60,027 nucleotides of DNA from an uncultured Bacteroidota bacterium (GCA_903911435.1 CAIWDF010000149.1:1-60027); one strand, 5' to 3'. Counted from the first letter of the stretch, positions 8,932-18,172 are shown. Program-made: numbers and translations. The notes: generated from the letters alone by a model not told the origin.

Positions 8932-9711
8932 TTACTTCAACTGTTCAGGAATGATACAAACAGGAATTGGAATCATTTTATGTTGATTCGCTTTGTTCAT
9001 TCGGGTAAATATATCGAGAACTGTTTTTTGTCTTTCGTTTAATGTCGAGAAATCGTGTGGGTTGGCAATGAATTTCATTGCCCATTCCAACTCGTCATAA
9101 GTGGCCCCTATTTGGTCTTCATCACTTCTTCCGTCAGCAAACAAACCATCGGTAGGAGGTGCTTTTTGTATTGAATTCACCACTCCTAATTCTTTAGCTA
9201 ATGCATACACTTCCGATTTCATAAGGTCGGCAATAGGACTTATATCCACACCACCATCTCCGTATTTTGTAAAAAAACCAATCCCGAAATCTTCTACTTT
9301 ATTACCTGTGCCTGCAACCAATAATTTATAATGACCTGCAAATGCAAACAAGGTAGTCATGCGCAATCGCGAGCGAGTATTAGCTAACGTAAGCCAATCG
9401 TGCGTTTCAGTGGGTAATGCCGAGCTAATGGTTTTAAATGTTTCGGTGAGTTCCACTTCGTGCGAACTCACATTGTTGTATTTATTCTTAAGCCAATCAA
9501 TGTGTTCGTGACCACGGTCGTATTCGGCCTTATGTTGATGTATCGGCATGTTTAGGCAAATCACTTGTTTGCCTGTCATGGCACAAAGTGTTGAAGTGAG
9601 TGCCGAATCGATACCTCCGGAGATGCCAATTACAAATCCATTGGTTCTGCTTTGTTCCGAATAGTGGTTCAGCCAATTGACAATGTGCTGAATGGTTTCT
9701 TGTTTTTTCAT
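8932..9711 (-). CDS. nadE: NH3-dependent NAD+ synthetase
   Basis: 259 residues from the ATG at 9711. A longer form from 9747 would begin inside a terminator hairpin and is rejected. NadE amidates nicotinic acid adenine dinucleotide to NAD+. The PP-loop SGGIDSAL lies at residues 31-38. Family signatures LANTRSRLRMT, GTGNKVEDFGIGFFTKYGDGG and DISPIADLMKSEVY are all present. No glutaminase domain is fused, so ammonia or a separate glutaminase supplies nitrogen. The next gene (murF) starts right after its stop. The nearness of nadE to gldBC is a familiar neighbourhood in gliding Bacteroidota. Confidence 0.95.
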   Translation of the reverse strand: MKKQETIQHIVNWLNHYSEQSRTNGFVIGISGGIDSALTSTLCAMTGKQVICLNMPIHQHKAEYDRGHEHIDWLKNKYNNVSSHEVELTETFKTISSALPTETHDWLTLANTRSRLRMTTLFAFAGHYKLLVAGTGNKVEDFGIGFFTKYGDGGVDISPIADLMKSEVYALAKELGVVNSIQKAPPTDGLFADGRSDEDQIGATYDELEWAMKFIANPHDFSTLNERQKTVLDIFTRMNKANQHKMIPIPVCIIPEQLK

Positions 9712-9726
9712 TGGATGATAAATAAA

Positions 9727-9758
9727 AATCCCAATTTCATTGCTCATGAAATCGGGAT
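9727..9758 (-). terminator. Intrinsic terminator of the outer-membrane protein gene
   Basis: Inverted repeat AATCCCAATTTCAT (9727-9740) against ATGAAATCGGGATT (9745-9758) with one G-T pair, followed on the minus strand by a T-rich tract. It separates the beta-barrel gene from nadE and decides the nadE start at 9711. Confidence 0.82.
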
Positions 9759-9779
9759 TAAAATTAAGGAATCATTTAA

Positions 9780-10661
9780 TTAAAATAAAACACCGATGGT
9801 TAATACCACTGCATTTGATTTTACCGATTGTGGCATTTTTTCTTCGGTATAATCAGTGCCTCCGTTTGTAAATGACGGGCCATTGGTTTGTTTCTCCAAT
9901 GTTTCTGAAGATTTTTTAGTTACCGATGTAAAGCCCAAATTATAATTCAACCCTAACAATAAAGAAGTGCTACCCGAAAGATTCATTTCGCAGCCAGCAC
10001 CCAGATAAAGCGATGCGGTGTAGAAATTCATTTCCTTAGTGATAACAATTTTCGATTTCGAATCGGAAGCTCCGCCAAGGCCAAGTGTAGTTGGTAATAC
10101 AGTTACCTTATCATTGGCAGTTGCTTTCCATCTGAACGAATTATTGATGCCCACTTGTCCAAAATAAGTCATCAAACCTATTTGATTAGTTTTTAGTTTC
10201 ACACAGAATGGAATGGTAACATAGGTAGCTTTGTAAACTCTTTCGTTCAACTGATACTTGGTATGAGTTAAGTCAAATGAAGCGCCTGCAGCTACCTCCG
10301 AAGGACGCGAATTATAGTTTTCTACTATTTCATCCAAATTGTTGTAATAATAACTTACCGTGTTCGAATTGTTATTGGCAATGCCATCGTTGTGGTATTT
10401 TATTTTTCCTCCATCCAAATCTATTTGAACACCGGTGCACAAAGAGGCAACTTTTGCTAATCGAAACTCAATAATGAGTCCTCCTCCAATTTTTGGAACA
10501 GCACCATTGCCTGTCATTATTTTTCCTTCGGGTTTGTACCAATCTATTGATGGAGTAACCTTTAATCCAAAGCGCACATTCTTTGCTTCTCTGCCTTCGT
10601 CTTGTGCCAATGCAAGTTGAGTAATAAAAGCCAATGCGCTAATTATTGCTATCTTCTTCAT
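9780..10661 (-). CDS. Outer-membrane beta-barrel protein (PorT-like)
   Basis: 293 residues with a signal peptide (MKKIAIISALAFITQLALAQ, cleavage after about residue 20). The body alternates polar and hydrophobic residues, with aromatic girdle-type strands such as GGGLIIEFRL, VTIPFCVKLKT and SLYLGAGCEM. It ends in VVLTIGVLF, with the C-terminal Phe usual for outer-membrane barrels. This resembles the porin family often annotated PorT-like or outer membrane beta-barrel (OMP_b-brl). Specific function is unknown. It is transcribed alone, diverging from gldB. Confidence 0.75.
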   Translation of the reverse strand: MKKIAIISALAFITQLALAQDEGREAKNVRFGLKVTPSIDWYKPEGKIMTGNGAVPKIGGGLIIEFRLAKVASLCTGVQIDLDGGKIKYHNDGIANNNSNTVSYYYNNLDEIVENYNSRPSEVAAGASFDLTHTKYQLNERVYKATYVTIPFCVKLKTNQIGLMTYFGQVGINNSFRWKATANDKVTVLPTTLGLGGASDSKSKIVITKEMNFYTASLYLGAGCEMNLSGSTSLLLGLNYNLGFTSVTKKSSETLEKQTNGPSFTNGGTDYTEEKMPQSVKSNAVVLTIGVLF

Positions 10662-10676
10662 ATTTTTTATACTTTT
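10646..10676 (+). promoter_or_regulatory. Possible promoter for gldB
   Basis: TTG at 10646-10648, a 20-bp gap, then TACTTTTG at 10669-10676, matching the Bacteroidota TAnnTTTG -7 box. It lies about 94 bp upstream of the gldB start and overlaps the 5' end of the divergent barrel gene. Confidence 0.4.
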
Positions 10677-10769
10677 GATTTTTTAAAAATTGATTGATTT
10701 AGATTTAGTAAATAAATGCTCAAAACATCTATTTATTGAATGCACAATATTAAGCAAAATTTTTATTCT

Positions 10770-11783
10770 ATGAGAAAACCACTTATATATATATGTATCG
10801 GAATTTCGCTATTGGGCTGCAACAACGAAAGTAGTTTGAAGATTGATGTGGCCAATGTGGTGATTCCTGAACTTACAATTGACAGGATGGAAGAAGATGT
10901 CTTTAAAATGGACACCGCCCATGCCGATGCTGCTGTTGAGCAGTTAGGCACAAAGTATGGAAAATTTTTCAACTCCTACCTTGTGGGTGTGTTGAACAAC
11001 GGTGGAATGCCCGACTCGTCAAACGGCAACATGCTAAAACGATTTGTGAGCGACCGCGATATGCGCCAAGCCTATTTAGATTGTAAAAAAGCGTATCCCG
11101 ATGTTGAATTTCTGAAAAAAGATTTCACCGATTGTTTCAAACATTTCAAACATTATTTCCCAAAACGTTTTATTCCGAAGGTAGTGACCATGATGTCGGG
11201 GTTTAATTATTCGGTAGTAACTTTAGACAGCACCATTGGTGTAGGCCTCGATATGTACCTTGGTACTAAGAATGAGTTTTACGATGCACTTGGTTTGCCT
11301 CTCTATAAAAAGAGATACATGAACCGTGATGACATCATGCCTGATGCTGTGAGGGGTTGGCTGCTCAACGAGTTTCCGTATGCCATGAACAAACAAGATT
11401 TTTTAAGCCAAATCGTATACATGGGAAAAATAATGTATGCCTCCGATGCATTGATGCCCGAAACTCCTGATACTTTGAAATCGCAGTTTACCAATCTTCA
11501 AATGCAATATTGTGTGCAAAACGAATTCAACGTTTGGAGTTATTTTATTGCTCAAAAATTATTGTACACCACCGACCAAGCCGAAATAATGAAGTTTACC
11601 AAAGATGGACCATTCACTACAGCTTTTAGCAAACAAGCTCCTCCGCGCATTGGTTATTGGGTGGGTTATCAAATTGTAAAAAAATACATGAAAACCAATC
11701 CATCAGTTACATTGAATCAGTTGATGGACGAACAAGATGCTCAGAACATTTTAGCGAAAGCGAAATACAAACCCGGGAAATAG
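10770..11783 (+). CDS. gldB: Gliding motility lipoprotein GldB
   Basis: 337 residues from the ATG at 10770; the upstream in-frame ATG at 10740 would precede the signal peptide by ten residues and is rejected. The signal MRKPLIYICIGISLLGC carries a lipobox (LLGC), giving a lipidated cysteine at residue 17. The body matches GldB-type proteins: an early LTIDRMEEDVFKMDT stretch, VVTMMSGFNYSV, GVGLDMYLG and a closing PPRIGYWVGYQIVKKYM. GldB is a lipoprotein needed for gliding in Flavobacterium, where it is encoded next to gldC. Here gldC follows after 63 bp, which strongly supports the call. Three T9SS cargo proteins in the window fit a gliding/T9SS organism. Confidence 0.9.
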   Translation: MRKPLIYICIGISLLGCNNESSLKIDVANVVIPELTIDRMEEDVFKMDTAHADAAVEQLGTKYGKFFNSYLVGVLNNGGMPDSSNGNMLKRFVSDRDMRQAYLDCKKAYPDVEFLKKDFTDCFKHFKHYFPKRFIPKVVTMMSGFNYSVVTLDSTIGVGLDMYLGTKNEFYDALGLPLYKKRYMNRDDIMPDAVRGWLLNEFPYAMNKQDFLSQIVYMGKIMYASDALMPETPDTLKSQFTNLQMQYCVQNEFNVWSYFIAQKLLYTTDQAEIMKFTKDGPFTTAFSKQAPPRIGYWVGYQIVKKYMKTNPSVTLNQLMDEQDAQNILAKAKYKPGK

Positions 11784-11846
11784 TTGACCGTAAAGGCCAA
11801 TTACTTTTTCAATAAAAATAATAAAAACAGCAAACACATAAATCAA

Positions 11847-12176
11847 ATGAAAACATCAGAAATAAAATTTACAGTTTCGCTTGACGAAAATAACTTACCA
11901 GTGAAAATTGATTGGAACGCAACTGATACAGATGAGCAAAGCACCAGCAAATCGGTGATGATAGCCCTATGGGATGCTAAAGAAAACAATACCTTGCGCA
12001 TCGATCTTTGGACAAAAGACATGATGGTGGACGAAATGAAAGTGTTTTATCATCAATGTTTGCTTTCGATGGCCGACTCGTTCGACCGCGCTACTGGCGA
12101 GACTGAAGCAGCTAAAGACATGCGTGCTTTTGCAATGCAGTTTGGCGAAAAGCTCAACCTAATCAAAAAGAAATAG
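11847..12176 (+). CDS. gldC: Gliding motility protein GldC
   Basis: 109 residues from ATG 11847; the longer form from 11784 starts directly at the gldB stop, and its first 21 residues are Asn/Lys-rich filler, so it is rejected. GldC is a small cytoplasmic protein without signal peptide. Recognisable features are the start MKTSEIKFTVSLDENNLP, the central IDWNATD, LWDAKENNTLRIDLWTKDM, and the end FAMQFGEKLNL. GldC enhances but is not strictly essential for gliding in Flavobacterium. Co-transcribed with gldB. Confidence 0.92.
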   Translation: MKTSEIKFTVSLDENNLPVKIDWNATDTDEQSTSKSVMIALWDAKENNTLRIDLWTKDMMVDEMKVFYHQCLLSMADSFDRATGETEAAKDMRAFAMQFGEKLNLIKKK

Positions 12177-12231
12177 CCTGCAAACTCCGGCTATTCGTCT
12201 TCTTTTGCACTAAATGTACAATAATAAACCA

Positions 12232-12257
12232 ATCACTACGTTATTGGACGTAGTGAT
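12232..12257 (+). terminator. Hairpin downstream of gldC
   Basis: Perfect 10-bp inverted repeat ATCACTACGT/ACGTAGTGAT with a 6-base loop. No T run follows, so termination is uncertain; a small GCAGG/CCTGC hairpin comes directly after it. Confidence 0.45.
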
Positions 12258-12288
12258 GCAGGTCAACGCCTGCTTCCTAAAATAAAGC

Positions 12289-12296
12289 TAACTTTG
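12289..12296 (+). promoter_or_regulatory. Candidate -7 element for the cytochrome lipoprotein gene
   Basis: TAACTTTG matches TAnnTTTG and lies 20 bp before the ATG at 12317. I see no good TTTG at -33. Confidence 0.4.
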
Positions 12297-12316
12297 TCCC
12301 TGCGTTTATTATCGTT

Positions 12317-12949
12317 ATGAAAAAACAAATCATCCTTTTGGCAGCTGTAGCCCTGCTGTTTACCACTTGTACCAAAGAAGTTTACAATTCCGAAATCTGT
12401 TTTCAAGAAACCATATTACCTATATTTGTGAGCAATTGCAGCCAAAGCGAATGCCACGACAGCCATGAACGAGCAGCAGGTTACGACCTCTCGAACTACG
12501 AAGGCATTATGCGAGGAGTAAAAGCCAAGCACCCGCTGCTTAGCGAAGTGTACAAAACCATTCGTGGCAACAGCCCTTCGATGCCTCGCAAACCTTATGC
12601 TAGCCTTAGTGCCCGACAAATAACCGACATCAAAGTGTGGATCGAAATGGGAGCGCCCAACACTAGTCATTGCCAATCGTGCGACACCACTCTTATTACT
12701 TATACTGCTCGCATACGGCCCATCATCGATAATTGGTGCATCGGTTGCCACACCGCTACTAATGCTGGTGGTGGTTACGACCTTACTACTTATGCAGGCC
12801 TTGTGTCATCGGTTACCAATGCGCGACTCATGGGGACTTTGCGCAATCAATCGGGTTATTCAGCTATGCCAAAAAACACGAGTGCTCTTACCGACTGCGA
12901 CATCAATGCCATCCAAAAATGGATTAATACAGGGTATTTGCAGAATTAA
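12317..12949 (+). CDS. Secreted c-type cytochrome-like lipoprotein with two haem-binding motifs
   Basis: 210 residues. The signal MKKQIILLAAVALLFTTC ends in a lipobox-like FTTC. Two repeats follow, each with a haem attachment motif: CSQSECH (an atypical CxxxxCH spacing) in the first and CIGCH (canonical CxxCH) in the second. Each repeat then has a Tyr-Asp-Leu-Tyr/Gly block (GYDLSNYEGI and GYDLTTYAGL) and a later Met-Pro (SPSMPRKP, SAMPKN) that could supply the axial Met ligand. It resembles the planctomycete-type cytochrome C domain common in Bacteroidota. A periplasmic electron-transfer role is inferred. The first motif may not be a functional haem site because of its spacing. Confidence 0.75.
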   Translation: MKKQIILLAAVALLFTTCTKEVYNSEICFQETILPIFVSNCSQSECHDSHERAAGYDLSNYEGIMRGVKAKHPLLSEVYKTIRGNSPSMPRKPYASLSARQITDIKVWIEMGAPNTSHCQSCDTTLITYTARIRPIIDNWCIGCHTATNAGGGYDLTTYAGLVSSVTNARLMGTLRNQSGYSAMPKNTSALTDCDINAIQKWINTGYLQN

Positions 12950-13140
12950 AAGGTAGGCTTGTTTTCACCGCAAAGGCAGAAAGATACAATGGGAAAATTC
13001 CTAACGCTAAGTACTAAATTCTAATTCGTCATTCGTAAATTCAGGTTTTAGAATTTAGAATTTAGAATTTTTTCTTCGCGCCTTCACTGTAAAAAAAGCT
13101 ACATCTTCTATTTCTACATCCATTGTAGTGTACAACTTGT

Positions 13141-13148
13141 TACCTTTG
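13141..13148 (+). promoter_or_regulatory. Candidate -7 element for the thioesterase gene
   Basis: TACCTTTG fits TAnnTTTG, 15 bp upstream of the ATG at 13164, with a TTG about 20 bp further upstream. Confidence 0.5.
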
Positions 13149-13163
13149 CCAAAAATAAATAGT

Positions 13164-13682
13164 ATGAAACCTAAAACTCCGAAAGATTCGTTGTCGATTC
13201 AAACACAAATAGTATTACCAAATGACACCAATACCTTGGGCAATTTGTTTGGTGGACAATTATTACAATGGATGGACATGGTGTCGAGCATTGCCGCACA
13301 TCGCCATTGCAAACGTGTAGTGGTTACCGCCTCAGTGAATAATGTGTCGTTCAACAATCCTATAAAACATGCTAGTTTAGTAACACTCGAAGCCAAAGTG
13401 TCGAGAGCGTTTACTACTTCCATGGAAGTGTTTATAGATGTATGGGTGGAGGATGCAGTGAGTGGAGAAAAAGTAAAATGCAACGAAGCCATATATACCT
13501 TTGTAGCGGTCGACCAAAATGGTTCACCATTGCCTGTGCCTGCATTGGTGCCCGAAACGGAAGAAGAAAAGAAAAGATACGAAGCAGCTTTGCGAAGAAA
13601 ACAACTGAGTTTGATACTTGCTGGCAAACTAAAACCTGGCGAAGCAACCGAATTAAAAGCCTTGTTTTTAGGAGATAAATAG
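13164..13682 (+). CDS. Acyl-CoA thioesterase (hotdog fold, YciA/ACOT type)
   Basis: 172 residues from the ATG at 13164; earlier in-frame codons at 13128-13163 overlap the promoter. The single hotdog domain shows the family pattern: LPNDTNTLGNLFGGQLLQWMD (Asn-Gly-Gly around the active site and the Asp at the helix end), ASVNNVSFNNPIKH and a later VNE-like CNEAIYTFVAVD. These enzymes hydrolyse medium- to long-chain acyl-CoA to free acid and CoA in the cytoplasm. The C-terminal 30 residues are a charged tail. The stop lies 4 bp from the stop of the convergent GT9 gene. Confidence 0.88.
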   Translation: MKPKTPKDSLSIQTQIVLPNDTNTLGNLFGGQLLQWMDMVSSIAAHRHCKRVVVTASVNNVSFNNPIKHASLVTLEAKVSRAFTTSMEVFIDVWVEDAVSGEKVKCNEAIYTFVAVDQNGSPLPVPALVPETEEEKKRYEAALRRKQLSLILAGKLKPGEATELKALFLGDK

Positions 13683-13686
13683 GTGA

Positions 13687-14649
13687 TTAGTTCACCACTT
13701 CGGCCTCGTCAATTAGCATCATGCATTTAAAATGTCCTTTTGGGCATTTCTCATAACCTATCTTTGAGCAAGGTCGGCACGATAAATTTTTAACCTCTAC
13801 CATTCGCGATGAACTGGCTGGGAAGTAAGGCGTAAATCCAAATGCAGGTACCGTGTTTCCCCAAATGGAGATGATTTCTTTTTTGAAAGCGGCTGCAATG
13901 TGCATCAATCCTGTGTCGTGACTTATTATTTTGGTTGCTTGTTTTACTAACGATGCCGACTGATTGAGATTGTATTTTCCACAAGCATTGTAAATGCTAG
14001 TACCAACGGCTTTTTCTATTTCCAATGCATTTGTTATGTCTTCTTTACCACCAAGCAATATGATGGGTTGGTTTAGTTTTTTACAAATGGAAATAATTTT
14101 CGAGATGGGTAGTTGTTTGGTATAATGTCGAGCCCCAATTACAAATCCAAGGTATCCATTTTGGTGCGATGCAGGTATTGAATTTAATGCTACTTCGTCT
14201 TTCTCGGGGATAAAAAAATCAATGCCTTTGTTGTCGTTCACTATTCCTAGTTGCGCCACCGTTTGTAAATACCTATCCACAATGTGCATAGCAGGCATCT
14301 TGTTTATCTTGAAATTTACCAGCATCCATTTCTTAAAGTTGAGCTTACGAAACGAAGCAGAAGGTTTTCCTAAAGCGGTTTTGGCTTGCATGGAACGTAT
14401 GTTGTTGTGCAAGTCTACCACAAAATCGAAATTTTCTTTTTTCAATTCCTTCACTATTTCTTTTACATCTTTTTCTATGCAATGAACTTTGGTGAGGTAA
14501 GGGTTGTTCTCAACAATTCCTTTGAATGATTTTTTGGTAAGAAAATGAATTTCCATTTCAGGCTTCTGCATTTTCAAACAGCGGATAACAGGTGTGGTTA
14601 ATACAATATCACCAATGGAACTAAACCGTATGATTAAGATTTTTTTCAA
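13687..14649 (-). CDS. Glycosyltransferase family 9 (heptosyltransferase-like)
   Basis: 320 residues with two Rossmann halves (GT-B fold). The N-terminus IRFSSIGDIVLTTPVIRCLK is the classical start of ADP-heptose:LPS heptosyltransferases. The C-terminal half has LGGKEDITNALEIEKA, CGKYNLNQSASLVKQA, ISHDTGLMHIAAAF and ISIWGNT, as in WaaC/WaaF-type enzymes. It likely adds a sugar to lipopolysaccharide core or related surface glycan at the inner face of the cytoplasmic membrane. Four cysteines near the C-terminus (SCRPCSKIGYEKCPKGHFKC) may form a small metal site, a trait seen in many Bacteroidota homologues. It follows the glutaminyl cyclase gene by 10 bp on the same strand. Confidence 0.88.
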   Translation of the reverse strand: MKKILIIRFSSIGDIVLTTPVIRCLKMQKPEMEIHFLTKKSFKGIVENNPYLTKVHCIEKDVKEIVKELKKENFDFVVDLHNNIRSMQAKTALGKPSASFRKLNFKKWMLVNFKINKMPAMHIVDRYLQTVAQLGIVNDNKGIDFFIPEKDEVALNSIPASHQNGYLGFVIGARHYTKQLPISKIISICKKLNQPIILLGGKEDITNALEIEKAVGTSIYNACGKYNLNQSASLVKQATKIISHDTGLMHIAAAFKKEIISIWGNTVPAFGFTPYFPASSSRMVEVKNLSCRPCSKIGYEKCPKGHFKCMMLIDEAEVVN

Positions 14650-14659
14650 GTAGAATCAA

Positions 14660-15673
14660 TTACTTTTCAGTAAATAATACTTCCAATAATAGTTGCCCTA
14701 CCATTTTAAGTGTGTTTTTATCTATCACCTCCATATTGTCGGAATGCGCATGATGGAAATAAGGATAATTGTGTTTTTCTACTTCGTAATGCACAATGTC
14801 GATGCATTTTATGTTTGCTAAGGTGTTTACATAAAGATGGTCGTCAGTAGTTTCCCCCGAATTTCTATCAATAAAATAATTTCCATAACCCATTTGATTG
14901 GCAATGCCCCATATTTTGTCAACTATACCAGAAGCATATACCACCGAAGTACCTTCTTTAGGGAACACAGGGTTTTTACCTCCTACCATGTCGAGTAATA
15001 TACCATAGTTAGCAAAGTAACCCGGTTTGTGAAGGTGTTTGGCCCAATATTGCGAACCCAAACACCAAGTATCTTCTTGTTGTGCTTCGCTGCTTGACGA
15101 TTGTTGTCCGTAATCTTCAATATCGAACAGGATGATGTCAACACCTTTGTCCAATTTCGAAGCCCCAAGTTGTCGTGCAAGCTCTACCAACACCGCCACT
15201 CCACTACCGCCATCATCAGCACCATCAAAAGGTTGATCTTTTTTCACACTATCCAAGTCGGCCCAAGGACGGGTGTCCCAATGTGCAGTAAGTAAGGTTC
15301 GGTTGGCTAAATCGGGTTTGTATTCCGCAATAATGTTTTTAAGCGTGAACTGTTTTCCATCGTATGTTTTCACGGTGCCATTTTGCACTTGCACTTGCCA
15401 TCCGTACGATTTCAATTTATTCACCAAATAGTCGGCACACAAAGCATGAGCTTTAGTACCCGGAATACGAGGGCCAAAATCTACTTGCGCTTTGATGCAA
15501 GCATAAGCCGAATCGGCATTAAAATCAGGAGTAGGAAGGCGATTTATATTCACCACCTTGGTAGGCGGTGTATCGTTATTCTGATTGCTATTGGTACACG
15601 AAGCAACAAGAAGTAATATTGAAAAGGCTAAGGCCGATACTATGTTATTCCGAAATTGACCAGACAGGACCAT
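14660..15673 (-). CDS. Glutaminyl-peptide cyclotransferase, type II M28-like lipoprotein
   Basis: 337 residues. An N-terminal hydrophobic segment ends in LLVASC, a lipobox, so the enzyme is anchored on the periplasmic face. The M28-fold zinc site is visible: HWDTRPWAD (His ligand region), FDGADDGGSGVAVLVELARQL (Asp ligand), FDIEDYGQ (Glu region), SWCLGSQYW-type CLGSQYW, and a late HNYPYFHHAHSDN. These blocks fit the Bacteroidota glutaminyl cyclases studied in Porphyromonas, which convert N-terminal Gln of exported proteins to pyroglutamate. In those bacteria many secreted proteins begin with Gln after signal cleavage, and several proteins here also have an AQ cleavage site. Its first 29 bases overlap the end of cysS. 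Confidence 0.86.
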   Translation of the reverse strand: MVLSGQFRNNIVSALAFSILLLVASCTNSNQNNDTPPTKVVNINRLPTPDFNADSAYACIKAQVDFGPRIPGTKAHALCADYLVNKLKSYGWQVQVQNGTVKTYDGKQFTLKNIIAEYKPDLANRTLLTAHWDTRPWADLDSVKKDQPFDGADDGGSGVAVLVELARQLGASKLDKGVDIILFDIEDYGQQSSSSEAQQEDTWCLGSQYWAKHLHKPGYFANYGILLDMVGGKNPVFPKEGTSVVYASGIVDKIWGIANQMGYGNYFIDRNSGETTDDHLYVNTLANIKCIDIVHYEVEKHNYPYFHHAHSDNMEVIDKNTLKMVGQLLLEVLFTEK

Positions 15674-17117
15674 CTTTTGTATCTTTTATTTGTATGTGGT
15701 GTTTATTCAAATCGTCTCTTAATTTATCCGAAGCAGGATAATCTTTTTTCGCTTTTATGTCTTTGCGTATTTCTAAAATCACTTCCATGGCCCCTTGCAA
15801 AGCTTTGTCGGCAGAGGAGTTGGATGTTTCGGCTTTTAGGCCCAATACATCCACCACAAAAGTTTGCATCAATGTTTTTAGCACTTGCAAATCGTCTGTG
15901 GTGATGGTTTCTTTGTTGTCGTTCACCGAATTGATGATGCGTGCACCTTCGAACAAACTAGCCACTAATATTGGAGTGTTGAAATCATCGTTCATGGCAT
16001 CGTAACAAGCTTTCTTCCAATTCTGAATATTCGAAGTAGAAGTGGCAGAAGTTTTTAATGTTTCAACTGTTTTTAAGGATGCCATCAATCGTGCGTATCC
16101 TTTCTCCGAAGCTTGCAGTGCTTCGTTCGAAAAATCAAGGGTGCTGCGATAATGTGTTTGCATCATAAAGAAGCGTACCGCCATTGGGCTATATCCTTTC
16201 TCCAGTAAAGGATGATTGCCGGTGAACAATTGGCCTGGTAAAAAACCATTGCCTGCCGACTTCGACATTCTCACTCCGTTTACAGTAAGCATATTGGTAT
16301 GCATCCAATATTTCACTGGTGATTTGTGATTACATGCTTGCGATTGTGCTATCTCGTTGGTATGATGAGTAGCTTGCAAATCCATACCACCACCATGTAT
16401 GTCGAAAGTTTCGCCTAGGTATTTACTACTCATGGCCGAACATTCAATGTGCCATCCCGGAAAACCCCATCCCCATGGCGAAGGCCATTTCATTAAGGTT
16501 TCTGGCTTAGCGGCTATCCATAGTGCAAAGTCAAGTCGTCCGCGCTTTTCATCTTGTCCGCTTAGTTCACGTGTGCCTTCAAGCAAATCTTCGAGCTTAC
16601 GATTGGTAAGTTGTCCGTATGGAAATTCTTTATTGTATTTTTCTACATCGAAATAAACGGTTCCATTTATTTCGTAAGCATATTTTTTCGAAATGATTTC
16701 TTTTATCATTTCTATTTGTTCGCAGATATGTCCTGTTGCTGTTGGTTCAATACTTGGCGATAAGGTGTTGAACTCGCGCATCACATCATGAAATCCCAGG
16801 GTGTATTTATGTACAATCTCCATAGGTTCGAGTTGCTCAAGCTTTGCTTTTTTCGCAAACTTATCATCCCCTTCGTCACGGTCGCCTTCGAGGTGACCGG
16901 CATCGGTAATGTTGCGCACGTATCGTACTTTGAAACCAAGATGAAGTAGGTAACGATAAATTAAGTCGAACGAAATAAAAGTTCGGCAGTTGCCCAAGTG
17001 TACATCGCTATAAACGGTAGGACCACATACGTATAGACCAACCATACCAGGATGAATGGGCTCAAACTTTTCTTTGGTTCGGCTAAGTGTATTGAATACG
17101 GTGAGTTGGTTTTGCAT
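15645..17117 (-). CDS. cysS: Cysteinyl-tRNA synthetase
   Basis: 490 residues. It charges tRNA-Cys in the cytoplasm. Class I signatures: the HIGH-equivalent HLGN at 40-43 preceded by CGPTVYSDV, the zinc-binding Cys31, Cys226 ([10 protein letters not shown]) and [19 protein letters not shown], and the KMSKS-equivalent RMSKS at 283-287. The 3' end overlaps the glutaminyl cyclase start by 29 bp, so the two are translationally linked with the GT9 gene in an apparent three-gene unit. The start follows the terminator hairpin of the upstream gene by only about 10 bp, so its promoter may lie inside that hairpin or depend on read-through. Confidence 0.96.
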   Translation of the reverse strand: MQNQLTVFNTLSRTKEKFEPIHPGMVGLYVCGPTVYSDVHLGNCRTFISFDLIYRYLLHLGFKVRYVRNITDAGHLEGDRDEGDDKFAKKAKLEQLEPMEIVHKYTLGFHDVMREFNTLSPSIEPTATGHICEQIEMIKEIISKKYAYEINGTVYFDVEKYNKEFPYGQLTNRKLEDLLEGTRELSGQDEKRGRLDFALWIAAKPETLMKWPSPWGWGFPGWHIECSAMSSKYLGETFDIHGGGMDLQATHHTNEIAQSQACNHKSPVKYWMHTNMLTVNGVRMSKSAGNGFLPGQLFTGNHPLLEKGYSPMAVRFFMMQTHYRSTLDFSNEALQASEKGYARLMASLKTVETLKTSATSTSNIQNWKKACYDAMNDDFNTPILVASLFEGARIINSVNDNKETITTDDLQVLKTLMQTFVVDVLGLKAETSNSSADKALQGAMEVILEIRKDIKAKKDYPASDKLRDDLNKHHIQIKDTKDGPVWSISE

Positions 17118-17120
17118 ATA

Positions 17121-17153
17121 ATAAAATGGACTTATGAGCTATTCATAAGTCCA
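17121..17153 (-). terminator. Intrinsic terminator of the YwqK-like gene
   Basis: Perfect 11-bp stem TGGACTTATGA/TCATAAGTCCA (17127-17153) with a GCTAT loop, followed on the minus strand by a T-rich tract reaching the cysS start. Confidence 0.85.
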
Positions 17154-17185
17154 ATGATTGTTTTGTTAATTAGTTTATCGTTCGT

Positions 17186-18070
17186 TTACTTTTCATCTTC
17201 TATCACAGCATCACCCACGTATCGTCCGTCACGATAGATGGCAATGCGTTGAAGAATTCCATCGGTATTGTAAATATAATTTTTACCATCTACCAATTTA
17301 TACTTGCTGAATGTACCTTCTTTCGATACCTGTTTATTCATGTTGTAAAGTTTCCAGTAACCTTCGCCAGTAAATGGTTTTCCCAAATTATCTTTTTCCG
17401 ATTTATGTGGTATCACTGGTGGAGCTTCTACTTTTGCTTCAGGTGGTTTTACAGCAATTGGTTTTTTAGGTTCGTACGATTTTGATGTTGCTGCATCAAA
17501 GTTTCCGTCATTGAAATTTTTCTCTTCGCGTATATCACCGTTCTCATAGTATTCCTTTACCATTCCCGATTCCTTACCATTGGCCCAATTACCTTCAATC
17601 ATTACTTGTCCGTTTTCGAAATAGTATTTTTGTCCTCCTTCGCGGTTACCACTTTGATTGAATTTAAATTCTTGTTGCACCTGACCGTTGTCGTAATACA
17701 ATTTATAATCGCCTACCCAACGCGAGTTTTGCCATAGTCCTTCTTCTTTTATTTTCCCATTATCGTGATACATCATGGCATATCCATTCGGGCGGCCTTT
17801 GTCGTAAGTAATTTTGCTTTTCAGATTTCCATTTGGATAATATTCTTTCCAGATGCCAATTCGTTTTCCGTCCATGTAAATTCCTTCTTCCACCTTTTGG
17901 TCGTCAGTGTAGTTGGGGCGGTGTGCAGTGGCATTGTAAATTACCCATTTGCCCTGACGCTTGTCGTTGGCATCGGTAAAATTAATCGAATCCTTCTTTT
18001 GCAAAAAAGTAGCGTGTGCCAAATTCATCTTTAGAAGAAGTACGACTGCTATAAAAATTATTTTTTTCAT
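17186..18070 (-). CDS. Exported MORN/YwqK-like repeat protein
   Basis: 294 residues with a signal peptide (MKKIIFIAVVLLLKMNLAHA). It contains about seven repeats of the form YYPNGNLKSKITYDKGRPNG, YYDNGQVQQEFKF and YYENGDIREEKNF, each about 22 residues. This is the pattern of MORN-type variants annotated as YwqK-family antitoxin in many genomes. In Bacteroidota such exported proteins are usually of unknown function, and no toxin partner is visible here. A Pro-rich linker (KKPIAVKPPEAKVEAPPVIP) separates the last repeats (WKLYNMNKQVSKEGTF). Transcribed alone. Confidence 0.78.
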   Translation of the reverse strand: MKKIIFIAVVLLLKMNLAHATFLQKKDSINFTDANDKRQGKWVIYNATAHRPNYTDDQKVEEGIYMDGKRIGIWKEYYPNGNLKSKITYDKGRPNGYAMMYHDNGKIKEEGLWQNSRWVGDYKLYYDNGQVQQEFKFNQSGNREGGQKYYFENGQVMIEGNWANGKESGMVKEYYENGDIREEKNFNDGNFDAATSKSYEPKKPIAVKPPEAKVEAPPVIPHKSEKDNLGKPFTGEGYWKLYNMNKQVSKEGTFSKYKLVDGKNYIYNTDGILQRIAIYRDGRYVGDAVIEDEK

Positions 18071-18172
18071 TATCGGTGTGCTAAAATGCGTTCTATATAA
18101 TTGGCGATAAAGTTAGAACAATTTTCATTTTGTTTGTTCGTTTTATCCTAAGATTATTACAATTATCTTGTT

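Noticed and set aside
12950-13140. Functional RNA in the gap before the thioesterase
   Set aside because: It has only short TTTAGAA-type repeats and simple sequence, no stable fold or tRNA features.
17186-18070. YwqK toxin-antitoxin system
   Set aside because: The name follows a repeat family only; the protein is exported and no toxin gene is adjacent.
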